Assembly: GCF_019396385.1 (NCBI RefSeq)
Contig: NZ_JAHKRN010000001.1
Coordinates: 62,001-126,000, forward strand
Direction: 5' to 3'
DNA: 64,000 nt
DNA from: Nonomuraea harbinensis
Lineage (GTDB): Bacteria > Actinomycetota > Actinomycetes > Streptosporangiales > Streptosporangiaceae
Shown here: positions 9,080 to 17,646 of the stretch, one piece after another
Numbering within the stretch: position 1 is the first letter of the stretch
How the letters are laid out: every line of letters starts with the position of its first letter
Position numbers and translations under genes: made by a program
The notes under the pieces: generated by a model
Seen by the model: the letters and a program-made list of their open reading frames with translations, nothing else
The model's database searches: none
Told to the model about the DNA's origin: nothing

Positions 9080-10033
9080 TCAGTCTTCGCCTTCCTCCTC
9101 GTCGCCCTCGAAGGCCTCCTCGATCAGCTCAGCGGCGATCATCCCGCCGGCCACGCCCGCGGCCACGCCGACGGCCCCGGCCGCGATCGCGCCGCCCATG
9201 CCGCCGCCACCGCCGTGGTGGTGGTCATGGTGGTCATGGTGGCCGTGGTAGTGGCCCTCTCCGTGGCCGAAGCCCTGGTGCTGCGAGAGCCCGCCCAGCC
9301 AGTTGCCGAGCTCGGCCGCCCAGTCCATCCGCAGCGCCTCGTCGTGGCTCACCCGGAACCGGCCGATGGCGTCCGACCCGTAGTGGCCCGAGCGCCTGTC
9401 GGCCTCGATGACGATGTCCATGCCGACGGGGTCGGCGACGAACGTCAGCTCCGCCTCGGAGATCTGCCCGGGCGGGCCGTAGAACTCGATCTCCTGGTAG
9501 CACGGCAGCTCCTGCCGGACGCCGTAGATCTGCCCCATCTCCAGGTCGGCCGACTTGAACGCGAAGCCGAGCTGCAGGAACGCCTCCATGACCCGCTGCT
9601 GCGACGGCAGCGGCTCGACCGCGATCGGGTCGAGGTCGCCCTTGTCGACCGCCTTGGCGATGGCCAGCTCGGTGCGCACGCCGAGCGCCATCCCGGTCAG
9701 CGGCTGCCCCTGCACCTCGCTGAGCGGCGTCTCCCACGGCATCTCGGCCTCGAACGGGATCGTCCGGTCCTCGCCCTTGGCCAGGGTGAAGGGGCCGGAG
9801 ACCCGGATCTCGTGCAGCACGGCCAGCCCCGTGTGCTCGTCGTCGCCGGCCTCGGCCTCCGCGCGGGCGACCAGGGCCAGCGTCACGTGCTCGATGCCGG
9901 CGTCGAACTCACCGCCCTTGAGGCGGACCTCACCCGCGAGGGCGCCCCCGGGGCGCACCCGGGGCGTGCTGAGGACCGTGTCGACCGACGGTGCTCCGAC
10001 GCCGAACGCGCCCAGCATCCTTTTGAATACCAC
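9080..10033 (-). CDS. Spo0M-like sporulation-control (arrestin-fold) protein
   Basis: 317 residues. The N-terminus MVFKRMLGAFGVGAPSVDTVL and the following beta-rich arrestin-like domain are typical of the Spo0M family. The extra C-terminal segment has a His-rich run (about 270-285), a Gly/Ala hydrophobic stretch (about 288-308) and a final acidic tail (EEAFEGDEEEGED). The His run could bind metal (inference). It starts 3 nt after the stop of the STAS gene, implying co-transcription. Confidence 0.88.
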   Translation of the reverse strand: MVFKRMLGAFGVGAPSVDTVLSTPRVRPGGALAGEVRLKGGEFDAGIEHVTLALVARAEAEAGDDEHTGLAVLHEIRVSGPFTLAKGEDRTIPFEAEMPWETPLSEVQGQPLTGMALGVRTELAIAKAVDKGDLDPIAVEPLPSQQRVMEAFLQLGFAFKSADLEMGQIYGVRQELPCYQEIEFYGPPGQISEAELTFVADPVGMDIVIEADRRSGHYGSDAIGRFRVSHDEALRMDWAAELGNWLGGLSQHQGFGHGEGHYHGHHDHHDHHHGGGGGMGGAIAAGAVGVAAGVAGGMIAAELIEEAFEGDEEEGED

Positions 10034-10036
10034 TGC

Positions 10037-10504
10037 TCACTCTCCGTTTCCGTACGGCAGGCGACCGTATCGGAAACGATCTTCGGTTTCCTCCGGTTCC
10101 CGGAAATCGGCATCACCCGACATCAGCTCGGCCACGATCTCCGCGACGCTGTCGCGTACCTCCACGCGCGCCAGCAGATCGGTCTGCCGCAGCACGCTCA
10201 GCAGGTGTTCGGTGGGCCGGATGAGGATCACCCGCCCGCTGCCCGTGGCCTCGATCCGCTGCAACGCCGTGCCCAGCACGCCGATGGCCGAGGAGTCGTA
10301 GAAGCGCAGCTCGCTCAGGTCGAACACGAGCACCGGCCCCTGCGACCAGCCCCACACCGCCTGGACGTGCGCGCTGAACCGGGCGCCTCCCGCGTGGTCG
10401 AGCACTCCGCCGGCCCGCAGGACCGTGCACCCCAGGTGGTGGGTCGTCTCGATCCTCAACCTGTCGGCCACGTCATACGGTTTCCCGCTGAGCGGGGTCT
10501 GCAA
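10037..10504 (-). CDS. STAS-domain anti-sigma-factor antagonist
   Basis: 155 residues. A single STAS domain (about 15-125) contains the phosphorylatable Ser context FYDSSAIGVL of SpoIIAA/RsbV proteins. Such proteins bind and sequester an anti-sigma kinase when unphosphorylated. No cognate RsbW-like kinase lies next to it; a HATPase protein is encoded at 58664. Spo0M follows directly, so the pair may link stress or sporulation signalling (inference). Confidence 0.85.
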   Translation of the reverse strand: MQTPLSGKPYDVADRLRIETTHHLGCTVLRAGGVLDHAGGARFSAHVQAVWGWSQGPVLVFDLSELRFYDSSAIGVLGTALQRIEATGSGRVILIRPTEHLLSVLRQTDLLARVEVRDSVAEIVAELMSGDADFREPEETEDRFRYGRLPYGNGE

Positions 10505-10555
10505 CGCGACGGGCCCGGGGGTTCGCTAACTCTATCCACCGGAGTAGGCCGCCGG

Positions 10556-12277
10556 TCAGGTGTCGTCGTGGTCCGGGTCGTACTTGGTCGGCTCGGCGGG
10601 CAGGGTGTAGCGCCGCTCGATCAGCTCGGCCACCCGGCGCAGGCTGTCGTCCGGCTCCTCCCGCTCCACCCGCCCGACCTCGCCGGCCAGCTCGGCGTCG
10701 CCCAGCTTCTCGCCGATCCAGGCCGAGTAGTCGCCCTGCCTCAGGTGGAAGGCCCAGGTCTCGTCGTCCACGCCCTCGGCCAGCTCCACGAAGGTGTGCA
10801 GGTTGCGGGCCCGCAGGTTGAGCCGGTCCTCGGGGCCGGTGAAGTAGAAGCTCTTGTCCTTGGACATGGTGCCGGCGGCGTACTTGCGGCGGTGGCGGGT
10901 GCGGTGCGCGCGGGCCGGCGTCGGATGGACGAGCTGGGCGGTGTCGGCGGAGACGCGCCAGAGCGCCGCACCCTCGGCCGCCTCGCCCTCCAGCGCGGGG
11001 GTGTCCCGGCCGAGCGCGCCCGCGAACGCGCCCAGCGTCTCCCCGGGCTCGGGCCCGACCGCGATCACGCCGTCCACGAGGTCCAGCGCGGCGGGGCTGA
11101 GCGCCTCCGGGTGCACGGTGATCATCATCAGCGAGCCGAGGTCCCGTACGTCCTTGACCGGCACCTCCTGCACCTCGGCCGGCATCAGGTGGTGCGCCTC
11201 GTCCACGACGACGCAGTGCGGGTGGCCGAGCCTGGCCCGCAGCGCGACCAGGCGGGGCATCAGCTCCGCGAAGAACGCGGGCCGGTCGCGCAGCGGCATC
11301 CCGATCATGTTCACCACCGCGCTCTGGTCCGGCGACTCCAGCAGCCGCAGCACCTCCTCCGGGCCCGGCGGCCGGTCCGGCTCGCCCAGCACGGCCGCGC
11401 CGGCGAACTCCGCGTAGTCGCCCTCCGGGTCGATGACCACGCACTGGTACCGGGCCTCGACGAGCCGCTCCAGCAGCGCCGTGGTGACCGTGGACTTGCC
11501 GCTGCCCGACGGTCCCGCCACCACCAGGCCGGTCCCGTACGGGCGCAGCCGCACCTCGCCGCCGGCCCCCTCGCCGAGCAGGACATGGTGCCGCGGGATC
11601 TCCATCTCGTCCAGTTCGCCCGACAGCAGCAGGTCAGCCAGCTCGGCCACGCCGTCGCCGTTCTCCCGGCCCAGCGGCAGGTCGCACTGGCGCAGCAGGG
11701 CCGGGACGGCGTTCGCGACGGCGGCGCCGCACTCGGCGGCGGTCAGGAACGCGTGGTCGTTCTCCGCGTCCCCGACGGCCACCACGTTGTGGCCCGACAG
11801 GCCCAGCCGGTCCAGCGCGGCGGCCAGGCCGCTGGCCTTGTTCACGCCGGGCGGCAGCACCATGACCGCGCCCTTGTTCCTGATCACCTGCAGCTCCAGG
11901 CCCAGCTCCCGGATCGCGTCCTGCACCTGGACGTCGTACGGCTCGCGGGTGGCCACGATCACCGATCCCACGCCGAGCGGGGTGACGCCCTCCCCGCTCA
12001 GCCGCTCGGCGAACTCCGGCGGCGGAGGGTCCGCGAGCGGTTCGCCGAAGCGCTGCCCAGGGTCGTAGAGCAGCGCCCCGTTCTCGGCCACGACCAGGTC
12101 GAACAGGTCGGCGTGCGGGAAGACGGTCAGCAGGTCGTCGAGCTCCCGCCCGGTGACCAGCAGCAGTTTCCTGCCCGAGCGGGAGACCCGTTCCAACGTC
12201 TTGATCGTGTGCTCGGCCACCTCGCCATGCCGGGCGAGGGTGTCGTCATAGTCGCAGGCGAGCACGTGATATCTCAT
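10556..12277 (-). CDS. Fusion of a Cof-type HAD phosphatase and a HerA/DUF87-like P-loop ATPase
   Basis: 573 residues from the ATG at 12277; a GTG 9 nt earlier is possible. The N-terminal HAD hydrolase (about 1-215) has motif I CDYDDTLA (second Asp in place of the usual Gly), motif II LVTGRE and the motif III/IV region VVAVGDAENDHAFL. Then comes a P-loop ATPase (about 235-450) with Walker A GPSGSGKST and Walker B VVVDEAHHL. The C-terminal 100 residues (FYFTGPEDRLNLRARNLHTF) form a further conserved region with no function I can name. Two activities in one chain suggest ATP-gated control of a sugar-phosphate phosphatase, but no substrate is visible. Confidence 0.82.
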   Translation of the reverse strand: MRYHVLACDYDDTLARHGEVAEHTIKTLERVSRSGRKLLLVTGRELDDLLTVFPHADLFDLVVAENGALLYDPGQRFGEPLADPPPPEFAERLSGEGVTPLGVGSVIVATREPYDVQVQDAIRELGLELQVIRNKGAVMVLPPGVNKASGLAAALDRLGLSGHNVVAVGDAENDHAFLTAAECGAAVANAVPALLRQCDLPLGRENGDGVAELADLLLSGELDEMEIPRHHVLLGEGAGGEVRLRPYGTGLVVAGPSGSGKSTVTTALLERLVEARYQCVVIDPEGDYAEFAGAAVLGEPDRPPGPEEVLRLLESPDQSAVVNMIGMPLRDRPAFFAELMPRLVALRARLGHPHCVVVDEAHHLMPAEVQEVPVKDVRDLGSLMMITVHPEALSPAALDLVDGVIAVGPEPGETLGAFAGALGRDTPALEGEAAEGAALWRVSADTAQLVHPTPARAHRTRHRRKYAAGTMSKDKSFYFTGPEDRLNLRARNLHTFVELAEGVDDETWAFHLRQGDYSAWIGEKLGDAELAGEVGRVEREEPDDSLRRVAELIERRYTLPAEPTKYDPDHDDT

Positions 12278-12320
12278 GGGCGGCACGTACCCCTACGAAA
12301 CCGACGCGAACGCGGCCCGG

Positions 12321-13529
12321 TCAGGCGGCCGGGGCCGGCTCCGGCTCCGCGGCCGCCCGCGCCCGGCGGCCGATGATCACCCATGCGGCCACGAGCAGGT
12401 ACGGGACGCTCAGCAGGGCGAACATGAGCCCGTGCGAGACCAGGCCGGACGCGGCGCCGTAGACGCCGTAGACCGCCAGCGTGATCACGCCGGTGCCCAG
12501 GCCGGCCACCGAGGTGACGGTGGCGCGGCTCGGGCCGGTGATGCTGTCCTGCAGCCGGGCGTCGGCCACCACGCCCGCCAGCTGGAACACCCCGAACGCC
12601 GCCGCGATCGCCACGAACCCCGCGGGATGCCCGCTGAGCGCGCCACCGGCCAGGGCGACCGCCCCGGCCGCCAGCACCGCGCCGAACCCGCGCGCCCGCA
12701 ACCGCCGCGCCCGCCCGGCCAGCAGGCCGCCGGCCGTGGCCCCGGCCCACACCAGCAGGTACACGGGCGGGATCGCCGTCTCCGGCAGCCCGGCCTCGAT
12801 GCCGAGGAACGCCACGTACTCGTCCAGCGCACCCCACACGGCGGTGACGGTCGCGAGCAGGACCAGTCCGTGGAGCACCCGCCGGTCCCCGCGCGCCTCG
12901 GCCAGCCCGGCCCTCAGCACCTGCCCGTACGAGAGCTCCCCGTCGTCACCGGCTTCCCGGACGGGGGAGCGGTGCTCGGGGAAGGCCAGGGCGGTGGCGG
13001 CGGTGAGGAGGCAGGCCAGCACGCTGGCCACGCCCACCGCGGGGTAACCGCCGGCGGCGAAGACCGGGATGGCCAGCGCGATGGCCGCGGCGGTCGCCGC
13101 CATGCTTGCCGACGCCGCCCGGCCCATGACCTGCGCGTAGCGTGACGTCTCACCGGTGCGGGCGAGCTCCTCGTACACCAGGGCCTCGATCGAGCCCGAG
13201 CCGAGCGCGTCGCGCACGCCCCAGAGCACGAAGCCCAGCGCGAAGATCCAGTAGGACGGGAAGATCACCCACAGCGCGAACCCGGCGCCGGCGAGCAGCG
13301 GGCCGGCGAACAGGAGCAGGCGACGGGACACGGAGTCGGCCAGCGCCCCGGAGGGCACCTCCAGCACCAGCCCCGCGACCGACCAGATGACGAACAACGA
13401 GGACGTCTCGGCCACGGACAGCCCGGTGTCGGTGAACAGCAGCGCGTAGACCGGGTAGAGCAGGACGAAATCGTCAAGGAACGTGTAGACGTAGAGCGTG
13501 CGGACCAGCCGCTTGGCAGGCGGTGACAT
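12321..13529 (-). CDS. MFS transporter
   Basis: 402 residues with about 12 hydrophobic helices in two halves. The loop motif GALADSVSRRLLL after helix 2 fits the GxLaDrxGrr signature of major facilitator drug or metabolite exporters. The substrate cannot be told. No regulator is adjacent. It lies between the HAD-ATPase gene and a membrane endonuclease-like gene on the same strand, with gaps of 43 and 123 nt. Confidence 0.85.
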   Translation of the reverse strand: MSPPAKRLVRTLYVYTFLDDFVLLYPVYALLFTDTGLSVAETSSLFVIWSVAGLVLEVPSGALADSVSRRLLLFAGPLLAGAGFALWVIFPSYWIFALGFVLWGVRDALGSGSIEALVYEELARTGETSRYAQVMGRAASASMAATAAAIALAIPVFAAGGYPAVGVASVLACLLTAATALAFPEHRSPVREAGDDGELSYGQVLRAGLAEARGDRRVLHGLVLLATVTAVWGALDEYVAFLGIEAGLPETAIPPVYLLVWAGATAGGLLAGRARRLRARGFGAVLAAGAVALAGGALSGHPAGFVAIAAAFGVFQLAGVVADARLQDSITGPSRATVTSVAGLGTGVITLAVYGVYGAASGLVSHGLMFALLSVPYLLVAAWVIIGRRARAAAEPEPAPAA

Positions 13530-13652
13530 GCGTGAGGCCTTCCGAAGGGAACGAACGGGGGACGCGACTGCCTGCCTGCGCGGCGGCCCGCGAGCCCTTC
13601 GGCCTCTGGTGATGCATCAATGTCGCCAGGTCATGCGCCCGATTCTAACCCG

Positions 13653-14645
13653 CTACGACGGCAGCCGGAGCTCCGCGAACACCCCCCGGTGATCGGTGCC
13701 CGGCACGTCCAGCACGTCGAAGGAGCTCACCCCGGCGCGCTCGTCGACCAGGATGTGGTCGATCGTGATGAACGGCGGCAGGCCGCGCCCGTTCGGCCAG
13801 GTCGGCGTCAGGCCCGCGCCGGCCTGGTGCGCGGCGTCGGCGTAGCCGCGGCCGAGCAGGTCGCGCATGGCCCGGTGGTCCAGGCTGGCGTTGAAGTCGC
13901 CGGCCAGGATGCGGATCGCGTCGCCGCCGGGCGCGGGGAAGGACTCCATCGCCCGGTTCCACCCGTCCACCATCCGGCCGAGCGGCGGGTTCGGGTGCAC
14001 GGCGACCACTTCGACGCGCCTGCCGCCGGGCAGGGTCATGGCCGCCGCGGGCATGTTGTGGCCGACCGGGGTGAACAGGCCGGGCAGCTCGGTGAGCGGG
14101 TGTCTGCCGTAGAGGCCGCTGCCCGCCGCGTCGTGCTCGTCCTGCAGCACGCGGTGCGGCATCAGCTCGTCCAGCCCGGCCGCGTCCAGCGCCGCCACCT
14201 GGCGCGTGGTCAGCTCCGTCGCGGCGAACACGTCAGGGCGCAGTTCCCGTACGAGCTCGACCACGGTACGCGGGTCGGCGCGGCCGAACAGGTTGACCGC
14301 CAGCACCTTGTACGGGGTGCCGGCGGTGGCCGGCTCGCCCGCCGGGAACGCCCTGGGCGCCACGGCGGCGGCCATCACCAGGCTCGCCACCAGGGCCACG
14401 ACCGCCGCCGGGCGGTTCCGCCTGACGAGGGCCGCGGCCAGCAGCAGGGCCAGCACGGCGCCGTACGGGGTGACGGTCATGAGCTGGGTCAGGAACGATC
14501 CAGACTCCAGCCCGCCTGCCCTGACCACGGCCCAGCCGGTCAGGAAGGTCACGGTGAGCCAGGAGACCCACCGCCTGCGCGGTGAGTGTCCACGGGGCGG
14601 CGGGCCTCCGCCTGACGCCTGCTTCGCCTCGACGGTGATGTTCAA
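13653..14645 (-). CDS. Membrane-tethered endonuclease/exonuclease/phosphatase family protein
   Basis: 330 residues from a TTG at 14645. Three membrane helices (about 27-100) precede an EEP (DNase I-like) domain from about 110: KVLAVNLFGR, an ILAGDFNASLDH metal/active-site motif and the terminal DHRGVFAELRL. Proteins of this layout are secreted-side nucleases or phosphodiesterases of unknown substrate in actinomycetes. No close operon partner. Confidence 0.85.
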   Translation of the reverse strand: MNITVEAKQASGGGPPPRGHSPRRRWVSWLTVTFLTGWAVVRAGGLESGSFLTQLMTVTPYGAVLALLLAAALVRRNRPAAVVALVASLVMAAAVAPRAFPAGEPATAGTPYKVLAVNLFGRADPRTVVELVRELRPDVFAATELTTRQVAALDAAGLDELMPHRVLQDEHDAAGSGLYGRHPLTELPGLFTPVGHNMPAAAMTLPGGRRVEVVAVHPNPPLGRMVDGWNRAMESFPAPGGDAIRILAGDFNASLDHRAMRDLLGRGYADAAHQAGAGLTPTWPNGRGLPPFITIDHILVDERAGVSSFDVLDVPGTDHRGVFAELRLPS

Positions 14646-14776
14646 CCCTTGCCGCCCGATTCGTGCGAGATCAACCTTTTCGTGGTGAGCCTAAACGCTG
14701 ACGGTCGGCGGACCGCGCCGGGCGGGGCGGCGTCATCAGCTCGTAAGGTTCTCGGCGGCCCCGCGTACCTAGCCTG

Positions 14777-15376
14777 GTGGGCGTGAACAGAGCTGGCATG
14801 GCGGCCGTCATCACCGCCGCGACACTGACCCTGGCCGCCTGCGGTGCGGCCGCCCCTTCCGACCCGATGGGGACCACGTCCGCCGCGCCCTCCGATGAGA
14901 TGAAGAGCACCGATCAGATGGAGAGCGCGGATCCGATGAAGAGTGCGGATCCGATGGAGAGCGGGTCCACGCCCGCGGCGCTGCGGTTCAGCGCGAAGAC
15001 CCTCGACGGGAAGGAGTTCGAGGGCGGCAGCCTGGCCGGCAAGCCCGTGGTGTTCTGGTTCTGGGCGCCGTGGTGCACCAAGTGCCGGTCGGACGCGCCC
15101 GCGGTCAGGGCCGCCGCGACCGCGCACCCTGACGTGGCGTTCGTCGGCGTGGCGGGGCTCGACACGGAGGCCGCGATGAGGGAGTTCGTCGAGAGCACCG
15201 GTACCGGCGGGCTGGTCCACCTGTCGGACGAGAAGGGCGCGGTGTGGACCAAACTGGGCGTCGCCCAGCAGTCCGTGTTCGTCTTCATGGAGCCCGGCGG
15301 CGGCACCACGAAGGTCAACGGCCCGCTGGGCCGCGACGGCCTCGACGCCGAAGTGGCCAAGATCAAGGCCGCCTGA
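14777..15376 (+). CDS. Redoxin (thioredoxin-fold) lipoprotein
   Basis: About 199 residues; GTG 14777 and GTG 14783 are both possible starts. A lipoprotein signal peptide ends at the lipobox LAAC. A Met/Ser/Asp-rich linker follows with repeated [13 protein letters not shown] units. The thioredoxin-like domain (about 65-195) has the redox motif WCTKC. It acts outside the membrane, probably reduced by CcdA encoded 3 nt downstream. This is the usual pair for keeping extracytoplasmic cysteines reduced or for cytochrome c maturation. Confidence 0.9.
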   Translation: MGVNRAGMAAVITAATLTLAACGAAAPSDPMGTTSAAPSDEMKSTDQMESADPMKSADPMESGSTPAALRFSAKTLDGKEFEGGSLAGKPVVFWFWAPWCTKCRSDAPAVRAAATAHPDVAFVGVAGLDTEAAMREFVESTGTGGLVHLSDEKGAVWTKLGVAQQSVFVFMEPGGGTTKVNGPLGRDGLDAEVAKIKAA

Positions 15377-15379
15377 GCC

Positions 15380-16234
15380 ATGACGGATCTGCCGATCGCG
15401 CTCGCCCTGACGGCGGGCACGGTGGCCGCGTTCAATCCGTGCGGGTTCGCGATGTTGCCCGCGTACCTGTCGATGCTGGTCGCGGGCGAGCCGCCACGCG
15501 GCGCGGGCGGGGTCTGGCGGCGCGGCCCGGTGGTGCGGGCGGTGGTGCTGTCGGCGGCGATGACCGCCGGGTTCGTGACCGTGTTCGGACTGTTCGGGCT
15601 GGTGGTGACGCCGCTGGCGGCGGTGGCCGGGACGGTCCTGCCGTGGGTGACGATCGTGATCGGGGTCGTCCTGGTGGGGCTGGGCGGCTGGCTGCTGGCC
15701 GGCCGGTCGCTGTTCGTCCGCGTCCCCGGGCTCGCCGCCAGGCCCGCCACGTCGGCGCGCTCGCTCTACGGCTACGGGATCGCGTACGCGGTGGCCTCGC
15801 TGTCGTGCACGGTGGGGCCGTTCCTGGCGGTGACGTCGGCCTCGCTGACGAGCGGCGGGGTGGCCGGAGGGCTGGCGGTCTTCGCCGCCTACGCGCTCGG
15901 CATGGGACTGGTCGTCGCCCTGTTGTCCCTGGCCGTGGCGCTGACCAGGGAGGCCGTCCTGTTCCGGGTGCGCCGGTCGCTGCCGCGCGTGTACCGGCTG
16001 AGCGGGGTCCTGCTCGTCCTGGCCGGCCTGTACGTGACCTACTACGGCTGGTACGAGCTGCGGGTGTTCGGCGGCGGCGACCCGGACGACCCGGTCGTCG
16101 GCGGGGTGACGGCGGTGCAGGGGACGATCTCGGGCTGGTTGGAGACCGTCGGCGCGGTGCCGGTCGCGGGGGCCGCCGCGGCGCTGGTCGCCATCCTCCT
16201 GATCAGATCGAGGCGGGCCCGCCGTCCGGGGTGA
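15380..16234 (+). CDS. CcdA/DsbD-like thiol-disulfide transmembrane electron carrier
   Basis: 284 residues, six to eight membrane helices, with the paired redox cysteines in [13 protein letters not shown] (near the N-terminus) and [14 protein letters not shown] (about residue 150). It passes electrons from cytoplasmic thioredoxin to extracytoplasmic partners such as the redoxin lipoprotein just upstream. The last 30 nt overlap the putative dehydrogenase remnant on the other strand. Confidence 0.92.
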   Translation: MTDLPIALALTAGTVAAFNPCGFAMLPAYLSMLVAGEPPRGAGGVWRRGPVVRAVVLSAAMTAGFVTVFGLFGLVVTPLAAVAGTVLPWVTIVIGVVLVGLGGWLLAGRSLFVRVPGLAARPATSARSLYGYGIAYAVASLSCTVGPFLAVTSASLTSGGVAGGLAVFAAYALGMGLVVALLSLAVALTREAVLFRVRRSLPRVYRLSGVLLVLAGLYVTYYGWYELRVFGGGDPDDPVVGGVTAVQGTISGWLETVGAVPVAGAAAALVAILLIRSRRARRPG

Positions 16235-16305
16235 GCCGCGGGGTCGGCGAGCCGGACGATCCAGGTGGCGACCTCTTCGGGGGTGCCGCGCGGCCGAGTG
16301 GGCGG
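16203..16305 (-). pseudogene. Remnant of a short-chain dehydrogenase C-terminus
   Basis: Read on the minus strand, [22 protein letters not shown] matches the stretch near the end of classical SDR proteins (GRxGTPEEVAxxIxxLADPAA). A frame change then gives [12 protein letters not shown], like the usual VDGG close to the SDR C-terminus, with about six residues missing between. No upstream part is present. It overlaps the CcdA 3' end. This is a pattern match by eye and could be coincidence. Confidence 0.4.
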
Positions 16306-16317
16306 GTGCTGTCCGAC

Positions 16318-16557
16318 GGCCGCGAGCGCGGCTGGGGCGAGCTGCGCGCGCCGGTGGCCAAGTCCACGCTGAGCCATCACCTCAAGGTCCTCCGCGACGC
16401 CGGCATCACCCGTACCCGCCAGGAAGGCACCCGCTGTTACGTCGCGCTGCGCCGCACCGACCTGGACCGGCGCTTCCCCGGGCTGCTCGACGCGGTGCTG
16501 GCGGCGGCGGAGGGCGAGGACGTGGGCGACCAGGTGGGGCTCGCCGGCCACCGATAA
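16318..16557 (+). pseudogene. Remnant of an ArsR-type HTH regulator
   Basis: The frame ending at TAA 16555-16557 reads [19 protein letters not shown] then [20 protein letters not shown]. This is the recognition helix and wing of ArsR-family regulators, plus a normal C-terminal tail. The N-terminal helices are missing: upstream of about 16330 the frame does not look like ArsR and has no sensible start. Together with the minus-strand dehydrogenase remnant it looks like a divergent regulator/dehydrogenase pair collapsed by an internal deletion. Confidence 0.55.
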
Positions 16558-16561
16558 TGGG

Positions 16562-17092
16562 GTGGTGGAGCGACTCGACGGCCCCGGCTGCGTGACGATC
16601 TCCGGCGAGATCGCCGGCCTCTACCGGCAGTGCTTCTCCGTGCCGCCCTGGTACGAGACCGAGGAGGACTTCGCCGCCTTCCCCGGCAAGCTGGCGCGCG
16701 ACGCCGAACGGCCCGGGTTCGCCGCGTGGATCGAGCGTGACGGCCACGAGCTCGTGGGCGTGTGCTTCGGGTGGCCGACGCCTGACGACCTGTCCGGCAA
16801 CGCGATCTACGAGGAGCTCCAGCGCAGTTGCGGCCCGGAGGCCGTGGCCGGGTTGACCAGGGGCGCGTTCGAGGTCGTGGAGCTGTTCGTGGGCCCCGGC
16901 GCCCAGGGCCGGGGGATCGGGCGGCGGCTGCTGGACGCGGCGGTGGCCGGGTGGCCGCGGGCCTGGCTGCTCACCTCGCCGCGGGCTCCCGCGGCTCGCT
17001 TCTACCGGGCGCTGGGCTGGCGGCGGGTCGGCGCGCTGCCCGAGCGGGCCCTGGAGGTGCTCGTGCTGCGGAGGGGTAGGGACGTGGCGTGA
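16562..17092 (+). CDS. GNAT-family N-acetyltransferase
   Basis: 176 residues from GTG 16562. The acetyl-CoA-binding motif A is clear: VVELFVGPGAQGRGIGRRLLDAAV (Q/RxxGxG/A as QGRGIG), followed by the C-terminal ARFYRALGWRRVG motif B. The substrate is unknown. It overlaps the phosphoesterase gene by 4 nt (GTGA). Confidence 0.88.
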   Translation: MVERLDGPGCVTISGEIAGLYRQCFSVPPWYETEEDFAAFPGKLARDAERPGFAAWIERDGHELVGVCFGWPTPDDLSGNAIYEELQRSCGPEAVAGLTRGAFEVVELFVGPGAQGRGIGRRLLDAAVAGWPRAWLLTSPRAPAARFYRALGWRRVGALPERALEVLVLRRGRDVA

Positions 17093-17571
17093 GAGTGGTC
17101 GTGCTGTCCGACACGCACGCGCCGCGCCGCTGGAAGTCGTGCCCGCCGAGGGTGGCCGAGCTGCTGGTGGGCGCCGACGTGATCCTGCACGCCGGTGACG
17201 TGTGCGTGCCCTCCGTGCTCGCCGAGCTGGCCGCGTACGCGCCCGTGCACGTGGTGAAGGGCAACAACGACGGGCCCGACCTGGACGCGCCCGAGACGCT
17301 GGAGCTCGACCTGGGCGGGCTGCGGGTCGGCATGATCCACGACAGCGGCCCGGCCCGGGGACGGACGGCCCGGATGCGGCGGCGGTTCCCGGAGGCGGAC
17401 CTGGTGGTGTTCGGGCACTCGCACATCCCGCTCGACGAGTCCGGTGACGGGCTGCGCATCTTCAACCCCGGATCGCCGACCGACCGGCGCCGCCAGCCGC
17501 ACGGCACCGTGGGGGTGCTGCGCGTCGAGGGCGGCGCGCTGGTCGAGGCCGAGATCGTCCCGGTCACCTGA
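17089..17571 (+). CDS. YfcE/MJ0936-type metallophosphoesterase
   Basis: 160 residues. Metal-binding motifs of the calcineurin-like fold are in order: VVLSDTHAP (DxH), ILHAGDV (GDxx), KGNNDGP (GNND) and VVFGHSHIPL (GHSH), then NPGSPTDRR. It is a predicted two-metal phosphodiesterase or phosphatase of unknown substrate, translationally coupled to the acetyltransferase. Confidence 0.9.
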   Translation: MRVVVLSDTHAPRRWKSCPPRVAELLVGADVILHAGDVCVPSVLAELAAYAPVHVVKGNNDGPDLDAPETLELDLGGLRVGMIHDSGPARGRTARMRRRFPEADLVVFGHSHIPLDESGDGLRIFNPGSPTDRRRQPHGTVGVLRVEGGALVEAEIVPVT

Positions 17572-17646
17572 GCACGGGTTTGTCCGTCACGCCCGAGCGG
17601 TATGTCGATTACAGAAAGTGACAGGTCGACTGCAAGGCGGCTCGAT

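Noticed and set aside
9215..12376. Very long plus-strand open frame (over 1000 codons) opposite the Spo0M, STAS and HAD-ATPase genes
   Set aside because: It is the high-GC antisense shadow of three well-supported minus-strand genes and has no recognisable domain.
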